From JARRJY01 sp050116415 (GTDB lineage: Bacteria; Pseudomonadota; Gammaproteobacteria; UBA6429; Thiohalophilaceae), in contig JASFOS010000085.1 in NCBI GenBank assembly GCA_050116415.1, positions 1 through 9,667 of the forward strand: DNA of 9,667 nucleotides. Direction: 5' to 3'. Under the pieces are notes generated by a model. The model had not been told where the DNA came from. It saw only the letters and a program-made list of their open reading frames with translations, and did no database searches. Shown piece after piece: positions 1 to 7,465 of the stretch. A program made the position numbers and the translations under genes. How positions within the stretch are numbered: the stretch's first letter is position 1; every line of letters begins with the position of its first letter.

Positions 1-462
1 ACCAAAGGCCATCAGACGTTGCATCAAGCGCGCTCTCACCGGGTGCAAGCGGTTTTCGTGTTCCCAGGCCATTCCCGATAACTGGTTCATTAACAGGCTG
101 CGTAATGACTTGATCTCATTTTGCATTTCATGAATGGCAGGCGAATTTTGCGGTTCGCTGAGGCGTGGCTGAGGCTCGGAAGCAGGTAGATTACGACCGT
201 AACGAATATCATCCAGGGCCGCCTGACGTCGTGTAGCGGGTTGTTCATCCTGCACATCGGCTTGCTCCTGCTGGGCATCGCCTTGACGTTTAGGTATCGG
301 GTTATCTGCCAGTAGCGATTCGTCATAATCAATCGCTGCGACAATTTCAATTCCTTCAGCAATGCGATGATTGGAAAGAATCACGGCATCCGCACCAAGT
401 TCTTCACGAACTTTACGCAATGCGTGTCGCATATCCGGGGCAGTAAAACGTTTTATTTTCAT
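1..462 (-). CDS. flhF: FlhF, polar flagellar GTPase (N-terminal part, cut by window edge)
   Basis: FlhF is an SRP-family GTPase that recruits early flagellar components to the cell pole and sets flagellar place and number. Only the first 154 codons are present; the frame is open to base 1, so the NG GTPase domain lies outside the window. The N-terminus (MKIKRFTAPDMRHALRKV, then EELGADAVILSN at residues 20-31 and EIVAAIDYDE at 39-48) is the family's typical B-domain start. Residues 50-110 are a polar, Gln/Glu/Pro-rich linker, usually variable in FlhF, followed by a helical stretch (about 111-154) leading to the N domain. The ATG lies 26 bp after the flhA stop and is preceded by a purine-rich GAGAGA stretch, a weak ribosome site. 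Last visible gene of the flagellar operon; fleN/flhG and fliA often follow in relatives. The identification is firm; completeness cannot be judged. Confidence 0.93.
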   Translation of the reverse strand, partial: MKIKRFTAPDMRHALRKVREELGADAVILSNHRIAEGIEIVAAIDYDESLLADNPIPKRQGDAQQEQADVQDEQPATRRQAALDDIRYGRNLPASEPQPRLSEPQNSPAIHEMQNEIKSLRSLLMNQLSGMAWEHENRLHPVRARLMQRLMAFG

Positions 463-488
463 AACTGTCTCTCTCTTACACCGCTACC

Positions 489-2588
489 TTACGCGTTAGT
501 CATTGATGGTTGCTGACCTACCGTCGCAACAATCTTGATTTGTTTATCACTGGGTATTTCGTTATACGAAAGCACGTGAAGTGTTGGAATCGCGTGTCGT
601 ATAAAGTGCGACAACATGGGGCGCAACATGGCCGAAACCAGTAATACCGCGGGCTGTCCTTCCATCTCCTGTTTTTGCACACTTTCCTGTAACGCGCTGT
701 GTAGTCGCTCTGCTAGCCCGGGCTCAATTCCAACGTTGCCTTCGCTACCCTGAATCGACTGATGCAACAACTGTTCCAGCCCCGGATCCAGCGTGATGAC
801 CGGCAGCTCCGGCGCTATCCCATTGATTTGCTGGACAATCATCCGGCCCAGGGCAATCCGCGTGGCCGCGGTCAGAACGTCGGGGTCTTGACTCCTGGCA
901 CCCTGCTCCGCCAGAGTTTCGGCGATGGTACGAATGTCACGGATCGGTACGCCTTCAGCCAACAGGTTCTGCAGCACCTTGACGATTACGCCCAGCGACA
1001 GGGTATCCGGCACCAGGTTTTCAACCAGTTTTGGCGCACTGGCAGAGAGTTTATCCAGCAACTGCTGCACTTCTTCGTGCCCAAGTAACTCGTTGGCATG
1101 AGTCTGTAATAACTGGCTAAGGTGGGTGGCGATCACAGTGTTGCTATCAACCACGGTATACCCCATGGTCTGTGCCTGGTCACGTGAACCCGGTTCGATC
1201 CACATTGCATCAAGACCAAAGGCCGGGTCTTTAGTCGCAATCCCCTGCAGGTTACCAAACACCTGTCCCGGATTGATGGCCATCTCTTTGTCGGGATAGA
1301 CTTCGGATTCACCGATCGTCACGCCCATCAGGGTAATACGATAGCTGGTCGGTGATAAATCCAGGTTGTCGCGAATATGCACCGCGGGTATCAGGAAGCC
1401 CAGTTCCTGGGAAAGTTTCTTCCTCACGCCCTTGATGCGTCCCATCAACTGGCCACCCTGTTCCTTGTCAACCAGGGGTATCAGGCGATAACCGACTTCA
1501 AGACCAACCGCGTCGACCGGTGTAACATCATCCCAGCTCAGCTCGCGCGTTTCCGGCTCAACCGGTGCAGCTTCCTGTTCCGGAGTTTCAACCTCCGGCT
1601 GTGCCTGGCGTTTTTGTATCAGGTAACTGGCGGCCCCCATTACCGCCGCAATCGTCAGGAAAGCCAGGTTAGGCATTCCTGGAATCAAGCCCATGATTAA
1701 AAGAATAGTTGCGGCAATCATCAATGAGCGTGGGTTACTGAAGAGTTGTTTCAAAACTTCTTCGCCCATATTCTGACTGGTTGAGGCACGGGTAATAATG
1801 ATACCGGCGGCGGTCGACAGTAATAACGCCGGAATCTGTGCCACCAGGCCATCACCGATGGTTAACAACACGTAATAACGAGCTGCCTGTGCAAAACTCA
1901 GATCATGCTGCAAGGTACCGATGATCAGGCCACCAATGATATTGATGAACAGGATCAACAAGCCTGCTACCGCGTCACCACGTACGAACTTACTGGCACC
2001 GTCCATCGAGCCGTAGAACTCGGCCTCATCGCTGATTTCCTGGCGACGGGTGCGCGCGGTATCCTGATCGATCAGCCCGGCATTCAAGTCGGCATCAATG
2101 GCCATTTGCTTACCCGGCATCGCATCCAGGGTAAAACGTGCACTGACTTCCGAGATACGCGTGGCACCTTTGGTGATGACCACGAAGTTGATAATCACCA
2201 GGATGCCAAACACCACCATACCGACGGCGTAATTACCACCGACAACGAACTCACCGAAGGCCTGGATAACCTTACCCGCGGCATCCCCCCCATTATGTCC
2301 TTCAAGCAATACCACGCGGGTAGAGGCCACGTTCAACGCCAGGCGCAACAACGTGGTAATCAGCAACACGGTCGGGAACAAGCCAAAGTCCAGCGGGCGC
2401 AAGGTATAGACCGATACCATCAACACCACCAGCGCCAGTGAAATATTAAAACTGAAGAAAATATCCAGCATGATCGGCGCCAGCGGCACAACGATCATTG
2501 CCATCATCATTAATAACAGAATAGGCGTACCCAGTCCGCTACGACTGATATTTTTTATGGTACCTGCGAAACCTGCTGCTTCAGCCAT
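489..2588 (-). CDS. flhA: FlhA, flagellar type III export apparatus protein
   Basis: FlhA is the large membrane subunit of the flagellar export gate. It forms a nonameric ring, couples ion flow to export, and docks substrate-chaperone complexes through its cytoplasmic domain. The 699-residue length is normal. About eight membrane segments lie within residues 21-325. The FHIPEP signature spans roughly 143-170 (RISEVSARF, then LDAMPGKQMAIDAD) with the conserved charges R144, R151 and D155. D205 in the VRGDAVAG motif corresponds to the Salmonella ion-path aspartate D208. A Glu/Pro-rich linker (about 328-350) leads to the soluble domain at 355-690, which includes the conserved SYNEIP at 674-679. 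The start ATG has an AGGA-type ribosome site in the 17-bp gap after flhB. In some Pseudomonas-type genomes flhA begins a separate operon; here no promoter is visible in the gap, so cotranscription with flhB is likely. Confidence 0.98.
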   Translation of the reverse strand: MAEAAGFAGTIKNISRSGLGTPILLLMMMAMIVVPLAPIMLDIFFSFNISLALVVLMVSVYTLRPLDFGLFPTVLLITTLLRLALNVASTRVVLLEGHNGGDAAGKVIQAFGEFVVGGNYAVGMVVFGILVIINFVVITKGATRISEVSARFTLDAMPGKQMAIDADLNAGLIDQDTARTRRQEISDEAEFYGSMDGASKFVRGDAVAGLLILFINIIGGLIIGTLQHDLSFAQAARYYVLLTIGDGLVAQIPALLLSTAAGIIITRASTSQNMGEEVLKQLFSNPRSLMIAATILLIMGLIPGMPNLAFLTIAAVMGAASYLIQKRQAQPEVETPEQEAAPVEPETRELSWDDVTPVDAVGLEVGYRLIPLVDKEQGGQLMGRIKGVRKKLSQELGFLIPAVHIRDNLDLSPTSYRITLMGVTIGESEVYPDKEMAINPGQVFGNLQGIATKDPAFGLDAMWIEPGSRDQAQTMGYTVVDSNTVIATHLSQLLQTHANELLGHEEVQQLLDKLSASAPKLVENLVPDTLSLGVIVKVLQNLLAEGVPIRDIRTIAETLAEQGARSQDPDVLTAATRIALGRMIVQQINGIAPELPVITLDPGLEQLLHQSIQGSEGNVGIEPGLAERLHSALQESVQKQEMEGQPAVLLVSAMLRPMLSHFIRHAIPTLHVLSYNEIPSDKQIKIVATVGQQPSMTNA

Positions 2589-2605
2589 TTGTTTTTCCTG
2601 CGTTA

Positions 2606-3742
2606 TTAGCTGTCATATTGCATATCATCAGGGATAGGCAAATCATTCATTTCGTGTTGCTTGTTTTTCTGTCCACGCGTTGCTGTTTTGAGCTTGAATA
2701 CATAAGCCAGTACTTGCGCGACCGCGAGATAAAGTCCTTCCGGTATTTCCTGATCCAGTTCTGTGGTGTGATAAATTGCACGTGCCAGTGGTGGTGCCTG
2801 CATAATGGTGACCTCATGTTCCCTGGCAATGGTTCGTATCTGCATGGCAATCATATCGACGCCTTTTGCAACCACAACCGGCGCGCCGTTGCCAGCCTGA
2901 TCATATTTAAGTGCCACTGAATAATGTTCCGGGTTGGTAATGACCACGTCAGCCTTGGGTACCTCGGCCATCATCCGGCGTTGCGCCATTTCCTGCTGGG
3001 TACGCTTGATGCGTGAGCGTATTTCAGGGTTACCTTCGGTATCCTTGTTTTCATCCTTGACTTCCTGCATGGTCATACGCAGTTGTTTCCTGTGATCCCA
3101 GAGTTGAAAAGGCACATCGACACCCGCAATCAGCACCAAAGCGGCAGAAATCACCAGGAACGCCCACACCAGCAAACTTACGGTATGAATAATGCCCTGG
3201 TTTACCGGTTCGCCACTTAAAGAAAAGTAGTTATCCGCCTGACCATATAAATAAATCACGGCCACAAGACCAATCACCAGGAATTTGGCCAACGCCTTGG
3301 TTAACTCGACCAGGCCACGCACGGCAAATACGCGTTTCAGACCTTTCACGGGATTGAGTTTTTCCGCCTTGAAGGCCATTGCCTTGGTACTGAAATTGAG
3401 GCCACCAATCATAATCGGGCCTGCAACCGCTGACACCAGCATCACGATGAAGAACGGAATCAACAGAAATAATGCATCAAACACACATTGCTTGAATGTC
3501 TTCATCATCATGACCGGATCAAAAACATGTTCGCGACTCACCGACAAATACTCACCGAGCAGTTCAGCGAAACCTGCCCCCATGCCAGGACCAAGAATGA
3601 TCAATGCCGCACCCGCAGATAACATCATCAGCATGGTGTTCAATTCACGTGACTGCGGAACCTGGCCTTTTTCACGCGATTGCTGTTTTTTTCGCGCCGT
3701 GGGTTCTTCTGTACGTTCCTGGCCTGTTTCTGTTTCCGCCAT
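2606..3742 (-). CDS. flhB: FlhB, export substrate-specificity switch protein
   Basis: FlhB sits at the export gate and switches secretion from rod/hook to filament substrates after cleaving itself between N and P of a conserved NPTH motif. The 378-residue protein has a charged start (ERTEEPTARK at 10-19), four membrane segments (about 35-55, 90-112, 148-166 and 186-208), and a cytoplasmic domain from about 215. The conserved linker helix (QEVKDENKDTEGNP at 226-239) and RRMMAEVPKADVVITN precede the cleavage site. That site reads NPEH at 270-273 (bases 2924-2935), with Glu instead of Thr. Asn and Pro, which define the scissile bond, and His are retained, so cleavage is expected. The ATG follows the fliR stop by 3 bp, with an AGGA-like site inside fliR. 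Translation ends in tandem TAA TAA. I am confident of the identity; the functional effect of the Glu is unknown. Confidence 0.97.
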   Translation of the reverse strand: MAETETGQERTEEPTARKKQQSREKGQVPQSRELNTMLMMLSAGAALIILGPGMGAGFAELLGEYLSVSREHVFDPVMMMKTFKQCVFDALFLLIPFFIVMLVSAVAGPIMIGGLNFSTKAMAFKAEKLNPVKGLKRVFAVRGLVELTKALAKFLVIGLVAVIYLYGQADNYFSLSGEPVNQGIIHTVSLLVWAFLVISAALVLIAGVDVPFQLWDHRKQLRMTMQEVKDENKDTEGNPEIRSRIKRTQQEMAQRRMMAEVPKADVVITNPEHYSVALKYDQAGNGAPVVVAKGVDMIAMQIRTIAREHEVTIMQAPPLARAIYHTTELDQEIPEGLYLAVAQVLAYVFKLKTATRGQKNKQHEMNDLPIPDDMQYDS

Positions 3743-3745
3743 CGC

Positions 3746-4525
3746 TTATTGTCCTATCACCATAATTGAGCGAATTACTGAATATGCGTCATTGAACAGG
3801 TTCGTGGTGCGGGGGATCACGCCAGGAAGTGTTATCAGCATCAAGGCAAAACCCAGCATCATGGTTATCGGAAAACCGATTGCAAAAATATTCAGCTGGG
3901 GTGCTGCGCGCGTCATGATGCCAAACGCGATATTCACGACCAGGATAGAAGCGACCGCTGGAAGTACGATGGCCAGGCCACCTGCAAAAATCTGGCTGCT
4001 CCAGACGATAATTTGCCAGAAACTTTCAGCGCCTAAGCCCGCCACGCCGACGGGTATCGTTTTAAAGCTGTCAACCAATACTTCGATCAGTACCAGGTGA
4101 CCATTTAACGCCAGGTAGACGAGTGTCACCATGAGAACATAAAACTGACTGATAACAGGCGTTTGTGCACCATTTTGCGGGTCGACCATCAAGGAAAAAC
4201 CCAGGCCAATCTGCATGGAAACCACCTGGCCTGCCACGATGACGGCTGCAAATACCATTTGCACCACAAACCCGATAATAATGCCAATTAACAGTTGCTG
4301 GGCAATGACCAGTACAGATAGCGGGCTAAATACTTCAATCGCTGGAGCCGGTGGCAGCAGCGGCGCAACGACCGCGGTAATTGCCAACACCAAAATCAAA
4401 CGAATGCGCAGGGGAACATTACGACTGCTGAACACAGGAGCAGCAATAACCATACCGCTGATGCGGAACATCGGCCATAACCATGAACCGACTAACGCTG
4501 TTATCTCTGCACTACTGATCACCAT
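3746..4525 (-). CDS. fliR: FliR, flagellar export gate membrane protein
   Basis: FliR is the single-copy subunit that caps the FliP5-FliQ4-FliR1 helical export gate. The 259 residues match the usual 255-265. Long hydrophobic stretches occur throughout. Conserved landmarks include APVFSSRNVPLRIR (29-42), QIGLGFSLMVDPQNG (105-119), LNGHLVLIEVLVDSF (140-154) and the C-terminal RAAPQLNIFAIGFP block (206-219). The ATG starts 3 bp after the fliQ TGA with only a weak GGAT upstream, so initiation probably depends on coupling to fliQ translation. An ATG overlapping the fliQ stop (4530-4532) is out of frame and is not the start. Its stop is separated from the flhB ATG by 3 bp. Confidence 0.97.
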   Translation of the reverse strand: MVISSAEITALVGSWLWPMFRISGMVIAAPVFSSRNVPLRIRLILVLAITAVVAPLLPPAPAIEVFSPLSVLVIAQQLLIGIIIGFVVQMVFAAVIVAGQVVSMQIGLGFSLMVDPQNGAQTPVISQFYVLMVTLVYLALNGHLVLIEVLVDSFKTIPVGVAGLGAESFWQIIVWSSQIFAGGLAIVLPAVASILVVNIAFGIMTRAAPQLNIFAIGFPITMMLGFALMLITLPGVIPRTTNLFNDAYSVIRSIMVIGQ

Positions 4526-4528
4526 AAG

Positions 4529-4798
4529 TCATCCAATCAAGTAAGGAATATCTCTGATTAGTTTACTGGTATATTCGACCATCATGTTCAACATGAATGG
4601 TCCTGCTGCCATTAACGTGGCCAGGGTAATCAAGAGCTTCGGTATAAAACTCAATGTCATCTCGTTAATTTGTGTTGCCGCCTGAAACATGCTCACTAAC
4701 AGACCAACCACGAGCGCGGGAATCAAGATAATCAAAACCAGCACAAGGATGACTTCCAGTGCCTGTTGAAAAACTGTCATCACGGAATCAGGAGTCAT
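4529..4798 (-). CDS. fliQ: FliQ, small flagellar export gate protein
   Basis: FliQ is the small two-helix subunit present in about four copies around the FliP-FliR core of the export gate. At 89 residues it is exactly the family length. The N-terminus MTPDSVMTVFQQALEV is typical. Two hydrophobic hairpin helices lie at about 15-40 and 50-76, joined by the conserved loop QINEMTLSFIPKL (43-55). The ribosome site TAGGTGA overlaps the fliP stop codon (TAG, 4809-4811), about 10 bp before the ATG, so termination on fliP and initiation on fliQ are likely coupled. It uses TGA as stop, 3 bp before fliR. Confidence 0.97.
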   Translation of the reverse strand: MTPDSVMTVFQQALEVILVLVLIILIPALVVGLLVSMFQAATQINEMTLSFIPKLLITLATLMAAGPFMLNMMVEYTSKLIRDIPYLIG

Positions 4799-4808
4799 CG
4801 GGTATCAC

Positions 4809-5567
4809 CTATAAATAAAAACTGGAAGCCAGGGTGCCCATTACAATATTCCAACCATCAACCAGCACGAACAGCATAATCTTGAATGGCAGGGAAACAA
4901 TCATGGGCGACAACATCATCATCCCCATGGACATCAATACACTGGCCACCACCAGGTCAATGATCAAAAACGGGATGAATAACAGAAAACCAATCTGGAA
5001 TGCGGTTTTAAGTTCACTGGTAACGAACGCGGGCACTAAAACAGTGAAAGGTATATCGGCTGGAGTTTCATAGGCATTGTCTCCGGAAATCTTAGCGAAC
5101 ATACTGATATCCGCATCCCGTGTTTGCCCCATCATAAACTCGCGCAAGGGTTCACTGGCTTTGAGCGCAGCATTTTGTGCACTCAGCTTTTCGTTAAGAT
5201 ACGGCTGCAAGGCGACGTTGTTTATCTTGTCGAATACCGGCGCCATGATAAAAAATGTCAAAAAAAGTGATAAGCCAACGATGGTTTGCGCCGAAGGTGC
5301 CTGCATCAGGCCCACTGCCTGGCGCAATATCGCCAGCACGATCACGATACGGGTAAACGAGGTCATCATCATTAACGCTGCAGGCAACAGCGTTAATGCG
5401 GTCATGAAGATCAGTATCTGGATACTGACACTGTAATTCTGTTCACCGTCCGGCGTGGTGGTGACAGTGACCGCAGGCAAGCCCTGTTCTGCCAGGCCCT
5501 GGGCAACCGGCGACAACCATAATGGCAGCAAAATGATCAGGAAACGGAAAACATTCTGTAGCGCCAT
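4809..5567 (-). CDS. fliP: FliP, flagellar export gate core protein
   Basis: FliP forms the pentameric core of the export gate. The 252-residue protein begins with a signal-peptide-like segment (residues 1-26: hydrophobic 9-20, then SPVAQGLA), as known for the cleaved Salmonella FliP. Family signatures follow: MMMTSFTRIVIVLAILR (66-82), PSAQTIVGLSLFLTFFIM (91-108), the periplasmic loop (about 113-185), and LIIDLVVASVLMSMGMMM (201-218). The consecutive methionines M216-M218 correspond to the methionine gasket that seals the closed channel in Salmonella FliP (M209-M211). The C-terminus has the conserved LPFKIMLFVLVDGW (226-239). Its ATG overlaps the fliO stop as TAATG, implying translational coupling. 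The stop is TAG. Identity is certain. Confidence 0.98.
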   Translation of the reverse strand: MALQNVFRFLIILLPLWLSPVAQGLAEQGLPAVTVTTTPDGEQNYSVSIQILIFMTALTLLPAALMMMTSFTRIVIVLAILRQAVGLMQAPSAQTIVGLSLFLTFFIMAPVFDKINNVALQPYLNEKLSAQNAALKASEPLREFMMGQTRDADISMFAKISGDNAYETPADIPFTVLVPAFVTSELKTAFQIGFLLFIPFLIIDLVVASVLMSMGMMMLSPMIVSLPFKIMLFVLVDGWNIVMGTLASSFYL

Positions 5568-6004
5568 TATTTCGGAGCCCTGTTTTTCAAAACGCTATTC
5601 AAATGCTTGGCAAAACCGGCGGGTGCTGTTGTGCTGTCAGCACTTATTACCGGTTCGTCGAATACATGCAGGGTCCGAATCGAGCCGGGTGCGGTACCGA
5701 TCAATAGTTGCGTTTCACCCACCTGAAGCAGCAACACCCGTTCACGTTGACCCAGCGACATACCGGCAACAACCTTCATATTACTGTTAGCCTGCCCCTG
5801 GAACTGCCCCATCCGGCGCATAAACCAGGCAACCCCCAGAATCAGGCCAACGACAACGGCCAAACCGAAGAACATTTGCAAAACACTGCCGGTATTAACC
5901 GTGTTGACAGGCAAGCCTGCCTGCGCGGTTTGCTCGGCCCATACCGCTGGCAAAAACAATATGCTGGCAACAACGGTAATAAATTGATTAACTGGCGTTC
6001 GCAT
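5567..6004 (-). CDS. fliO: FliO, flagellar export gate assembly factor
   Basis: FliO assists assembly and stability of the FliP ring and is the least conserved member of the export set. The 145-residue protein has an apparent signal peptide (about 1-23, ending PAVWA before EQTAQ), a short periplasmic stretch, one membrane segment (about 43-62, GLAVVVGLILGVAWF) followed by RRMG, and a small cytoplasmic domain. That domain carries the family pattern KVVAGMSLGQRERVLLLQVG (77-96) and LLIGTAPGSI (100-109). It starts 2 bp after the fliN stop and overlaps fliP by one base. Although sequence divergence is normal for FliO, the position between fliN and fliP and the domain layout make the call secure. 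Confidence 0.95.
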   Translation of the reverse strand: MRTPVNQFITVVASILFLPAVWAEQTAQAGLPVNTVNTGSVLQMFFGLAVVVGLILGVAWFMRRMGQFQGQANSNMKVVAGMSLGQRERVLLLQVGETQLLIGTAPGSIRTLHVFDEPVISADSTTAPAGFAKHLNSVLKNRAPK

Positions 6005-6006
6005 GA

Positions 6007-6429
6007 TTATTTCAGTTTTTTCACGCGTTCAGCCGGGCTGATGATGTCGGTCAGACGAATACCGAATTTTTCATTCACCACAACCACTTCACCATGCGCA
6101 ATCAATGTGCCATTGACCATGACATCGAGCGGCTCACCCGCCATGCGTGTCAACTCCACAACCGAGCCCTGGTTCAATTGCAACAGGTTACGAATCGGCA
6201 TCCTGGTGCGACCAACTTCCATGGCAATGGTTACCGGGATATCAAGAATCACGTCCATATTGACATCATTGTTTGAAGCCGACGAACTTGATAACTCCTC
6301 GTAGTTAACCTGTTGGGCTCCCAGAGTTGTTTCGCTAGCCTTGCTTGCATCCGCCGGTTCGGCAGCAGGAGCGTCACCCGCTTCCGCCATGGCCTCTGCC
6401 CATTCATCCATTACATCATCATCACTCAT
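6007..6429 (-). CDS. fliN: FliN, flagellar C-ring switch protein
   Basis: FliN forms the base of the C-ring, takes part in switching rotation direction, and docks the FliH-FliI export ATPase complex. The 140-residue protein has an acidic, Ala-rich N-terminus (DEWAEAMAEAG at 8-18, similar to other gammaproteobacterial FliN proteins), then a low-complexity Ser/Asn linker (47-56). A single SPOA domain lies at about 60-136, with VTIAMEVGRTRMPIRNLLQL (66-85), MAGEPLDVMVNGTLIAHGEV (96-115) and KFGIRLTDIISP (121-132). A GAGG ribosome site (6439-6442) sits 9 bp before the ATG in the 15-bp gap after fliM. Identity is certain. Confidence 0.98.
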   Translation of the reverse strand: MSDDDVMDEWAEAMAEAGDAPAAEPADASKASETTLGAQQVNYEELSSSSASNNDVNMDVILDIPVTIAMEVGRTRMPIRNLLQLNQGSVVELTRMAGEPLDVMVNGTLIAHGEVVVVNEKFGIRLTDIISPAERVKKLK

Positions 6430-6444
6430 AACATTTTGCCTCGT

Positions 6445-7452
6445 TTATCTATTTGCCAGTGTAGGTAAGCCACCCGCCCCGTCATCCGGGCGCTCAACTT
6501 CTTCCAGTATCTTGATTGCCATGTTGTCATTGGAAACACCAAGCTTGCCCCGAAAAAGTGGCACATCTTCAGCATAGAGGGTCACTTTTTCCGGGTACTC
6601 AATGGGTATGATATCGCCTGGTTTTAGATTAAGCAGTTCACTTAGCGGAAGGCTTGCTTCCGTCAAGGTCGATGACAGTTCAACCTCTGCGACTTTTATT
6701 TCTTCGTTTAATGATTTTGCCCAGCGATCATCCAGTTCCGTAGTATCACTCTGAATGCCGGCATCCAGTAATTCCCTGATTGGCTCAAGCATTGAATAAG
6801 GGAGTGTGACCTGGAAATCACCACCGCCGCCATCCAGCTCTACATGGAAGGTCGAAACCACCACAACCTCGGTCGGACTTACGATGTTCGCAAATTGCGG
6901 GTTAACTTCCATGTTGACGAACTTGAATTCGACCGGCATTACCGGCTTCCAGGCCGACTCCAGGTCTTTAAATGCATCGTCCAGCACGATCTGGATAACG
7001 CGTTGTTCGGTTGGAGAAAAATCACGACCTTCTATCTTGGCATGTCGACCATTACCACCGTAATAGTTATCAACAACAATAAAAACCAGTTTTGGATCAA
7101 ACACACATAATGCGGAGCCGCGTAATGGCGCCACCTTGACGATATTCAAACTGGTCGGCACAAACATGCTATGCACATACTCGGAAAACTTGAGCATCTG
7201 TATGCCTGCCACAGAAATTTCCGCTGATCGACGTAACATGTTGAACAAGGTAACCCGGAAACGCCGGGCAAACCGCTCGTTAATCATTTCCAGGGTTGGC
7301 ATACGACCGCGCACAATGCGGTCATGACTGGCGAAATCAAAGGTGCGTGCTACACCATCGTCACTGCTAAAGTCACCATCGGTATCGACATCGCCACTAT
7401 CAACACCATGTAGTAGCGCATCAATTTCGTCTTGTGATAATAAGTCACTCAC
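6445..7452 (-). CDS. fliM: FliM, flagellar motor switch protein (GTG start)
   Basis: FliM links FliG to FliN in the C-ring and receives phosphorylated CheY to switch rotation direction. The 335-residue protein starts with the CheY-P binding peptide LSQDEIDALL (5-14), an acidic linker (18-33), a CheC-like middle domain (about 45-230) with the GGNG loop at 132-135 inside NYYGGNGR, and a C-terminal SPOA domain (about 250-320). The start codon is GTG. The next in-frame ATG is codon 51 and would remove the CheY-binding peptide, so GTG is required. A strong AAGGGA ribosome site lies 7 bp upstream, just after the fliL stop. Use of GTG may lower FliM output relative to its neighbours. Identity is certain. 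Confidence 0.98.
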   Translation of the reverse strand: MSDLLSQDEIDALLHGVDSGDVDTDGDFSSDDGVARTFDFASHDRIVRGRMPTLEMINERFARRFRVTLFNMLRRSAEISVAGIQMLKFSEYVHSMFVPTSLNIVKVAPLRGSALCVFDPKLVFIVVDNYYGGNGRHAKIEGRDFSPTEQRVIQIVLDDAFKDLESAWKPVMPVEFKFVNMEVNPQFANIVSPTEVVVVSTFHVELDGGGGDFQVTLPYSMLEPIRELLDAGIQSDTTELDDRWAKSLNEEIKVAEVELSSTLTEASLPLSELLNLKPGDIIPIEYPEKVTLYAEDVPLFRGKLGVSNDNMAIKILEEVERPDDGAGGLPTLANR

Positions 7453-7459
7453 TGGCTTG

Positions 7460-7465
7460 TCCCTT
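7460..7465 (-). promoter_or_regulatory. Ribosome binding site deciding the GTG start of fliM
   Basis: AAGGGA on the minus strand, 7 bp before GTG (7450-7452) and immediately after the fliL TAA. Its good spacing supports GTG as the real start. Confidence 0.75.

Noticed and set aside
90..362. 90-codon open frame on the minus strand inside flhF
   Set aside because: It overlaps flhF in another frame on the same strand; flhF itself has a clear family N-terminus and a continuous frame to the window edge.
1905..2441. 178-codon open frame on the plus strand within flhA
   Set aside because: Antisense to the most conserved part of flhA; the product is a Gln/His/Asp-rich sequence without a domain or a convincing ribosome site.
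3285..4100. 271-codon open frame on the plus strand across the flhB-fliR junction
   Set aside because: It lies fully antisense to two clearly conserved genes, crosses their boundary, and its product is rich in Ser, Thr, Ala and Ile with no recognisable domain. It is a shadow of the minus-strand codons.
4530..4532. ATG overlapping the fliQ stop as a possible fliR start
   Set aside because: It is out of frame with FliR. The in-frame ATG at 4523-4525 gives the normal FliR N-terminus and length.
5708..6304. 198-codon open frame on the plus strand across fliO and fliN
   Set aside because: Antisense to two well-identified genes, with no recognisable product; a shadow frame.
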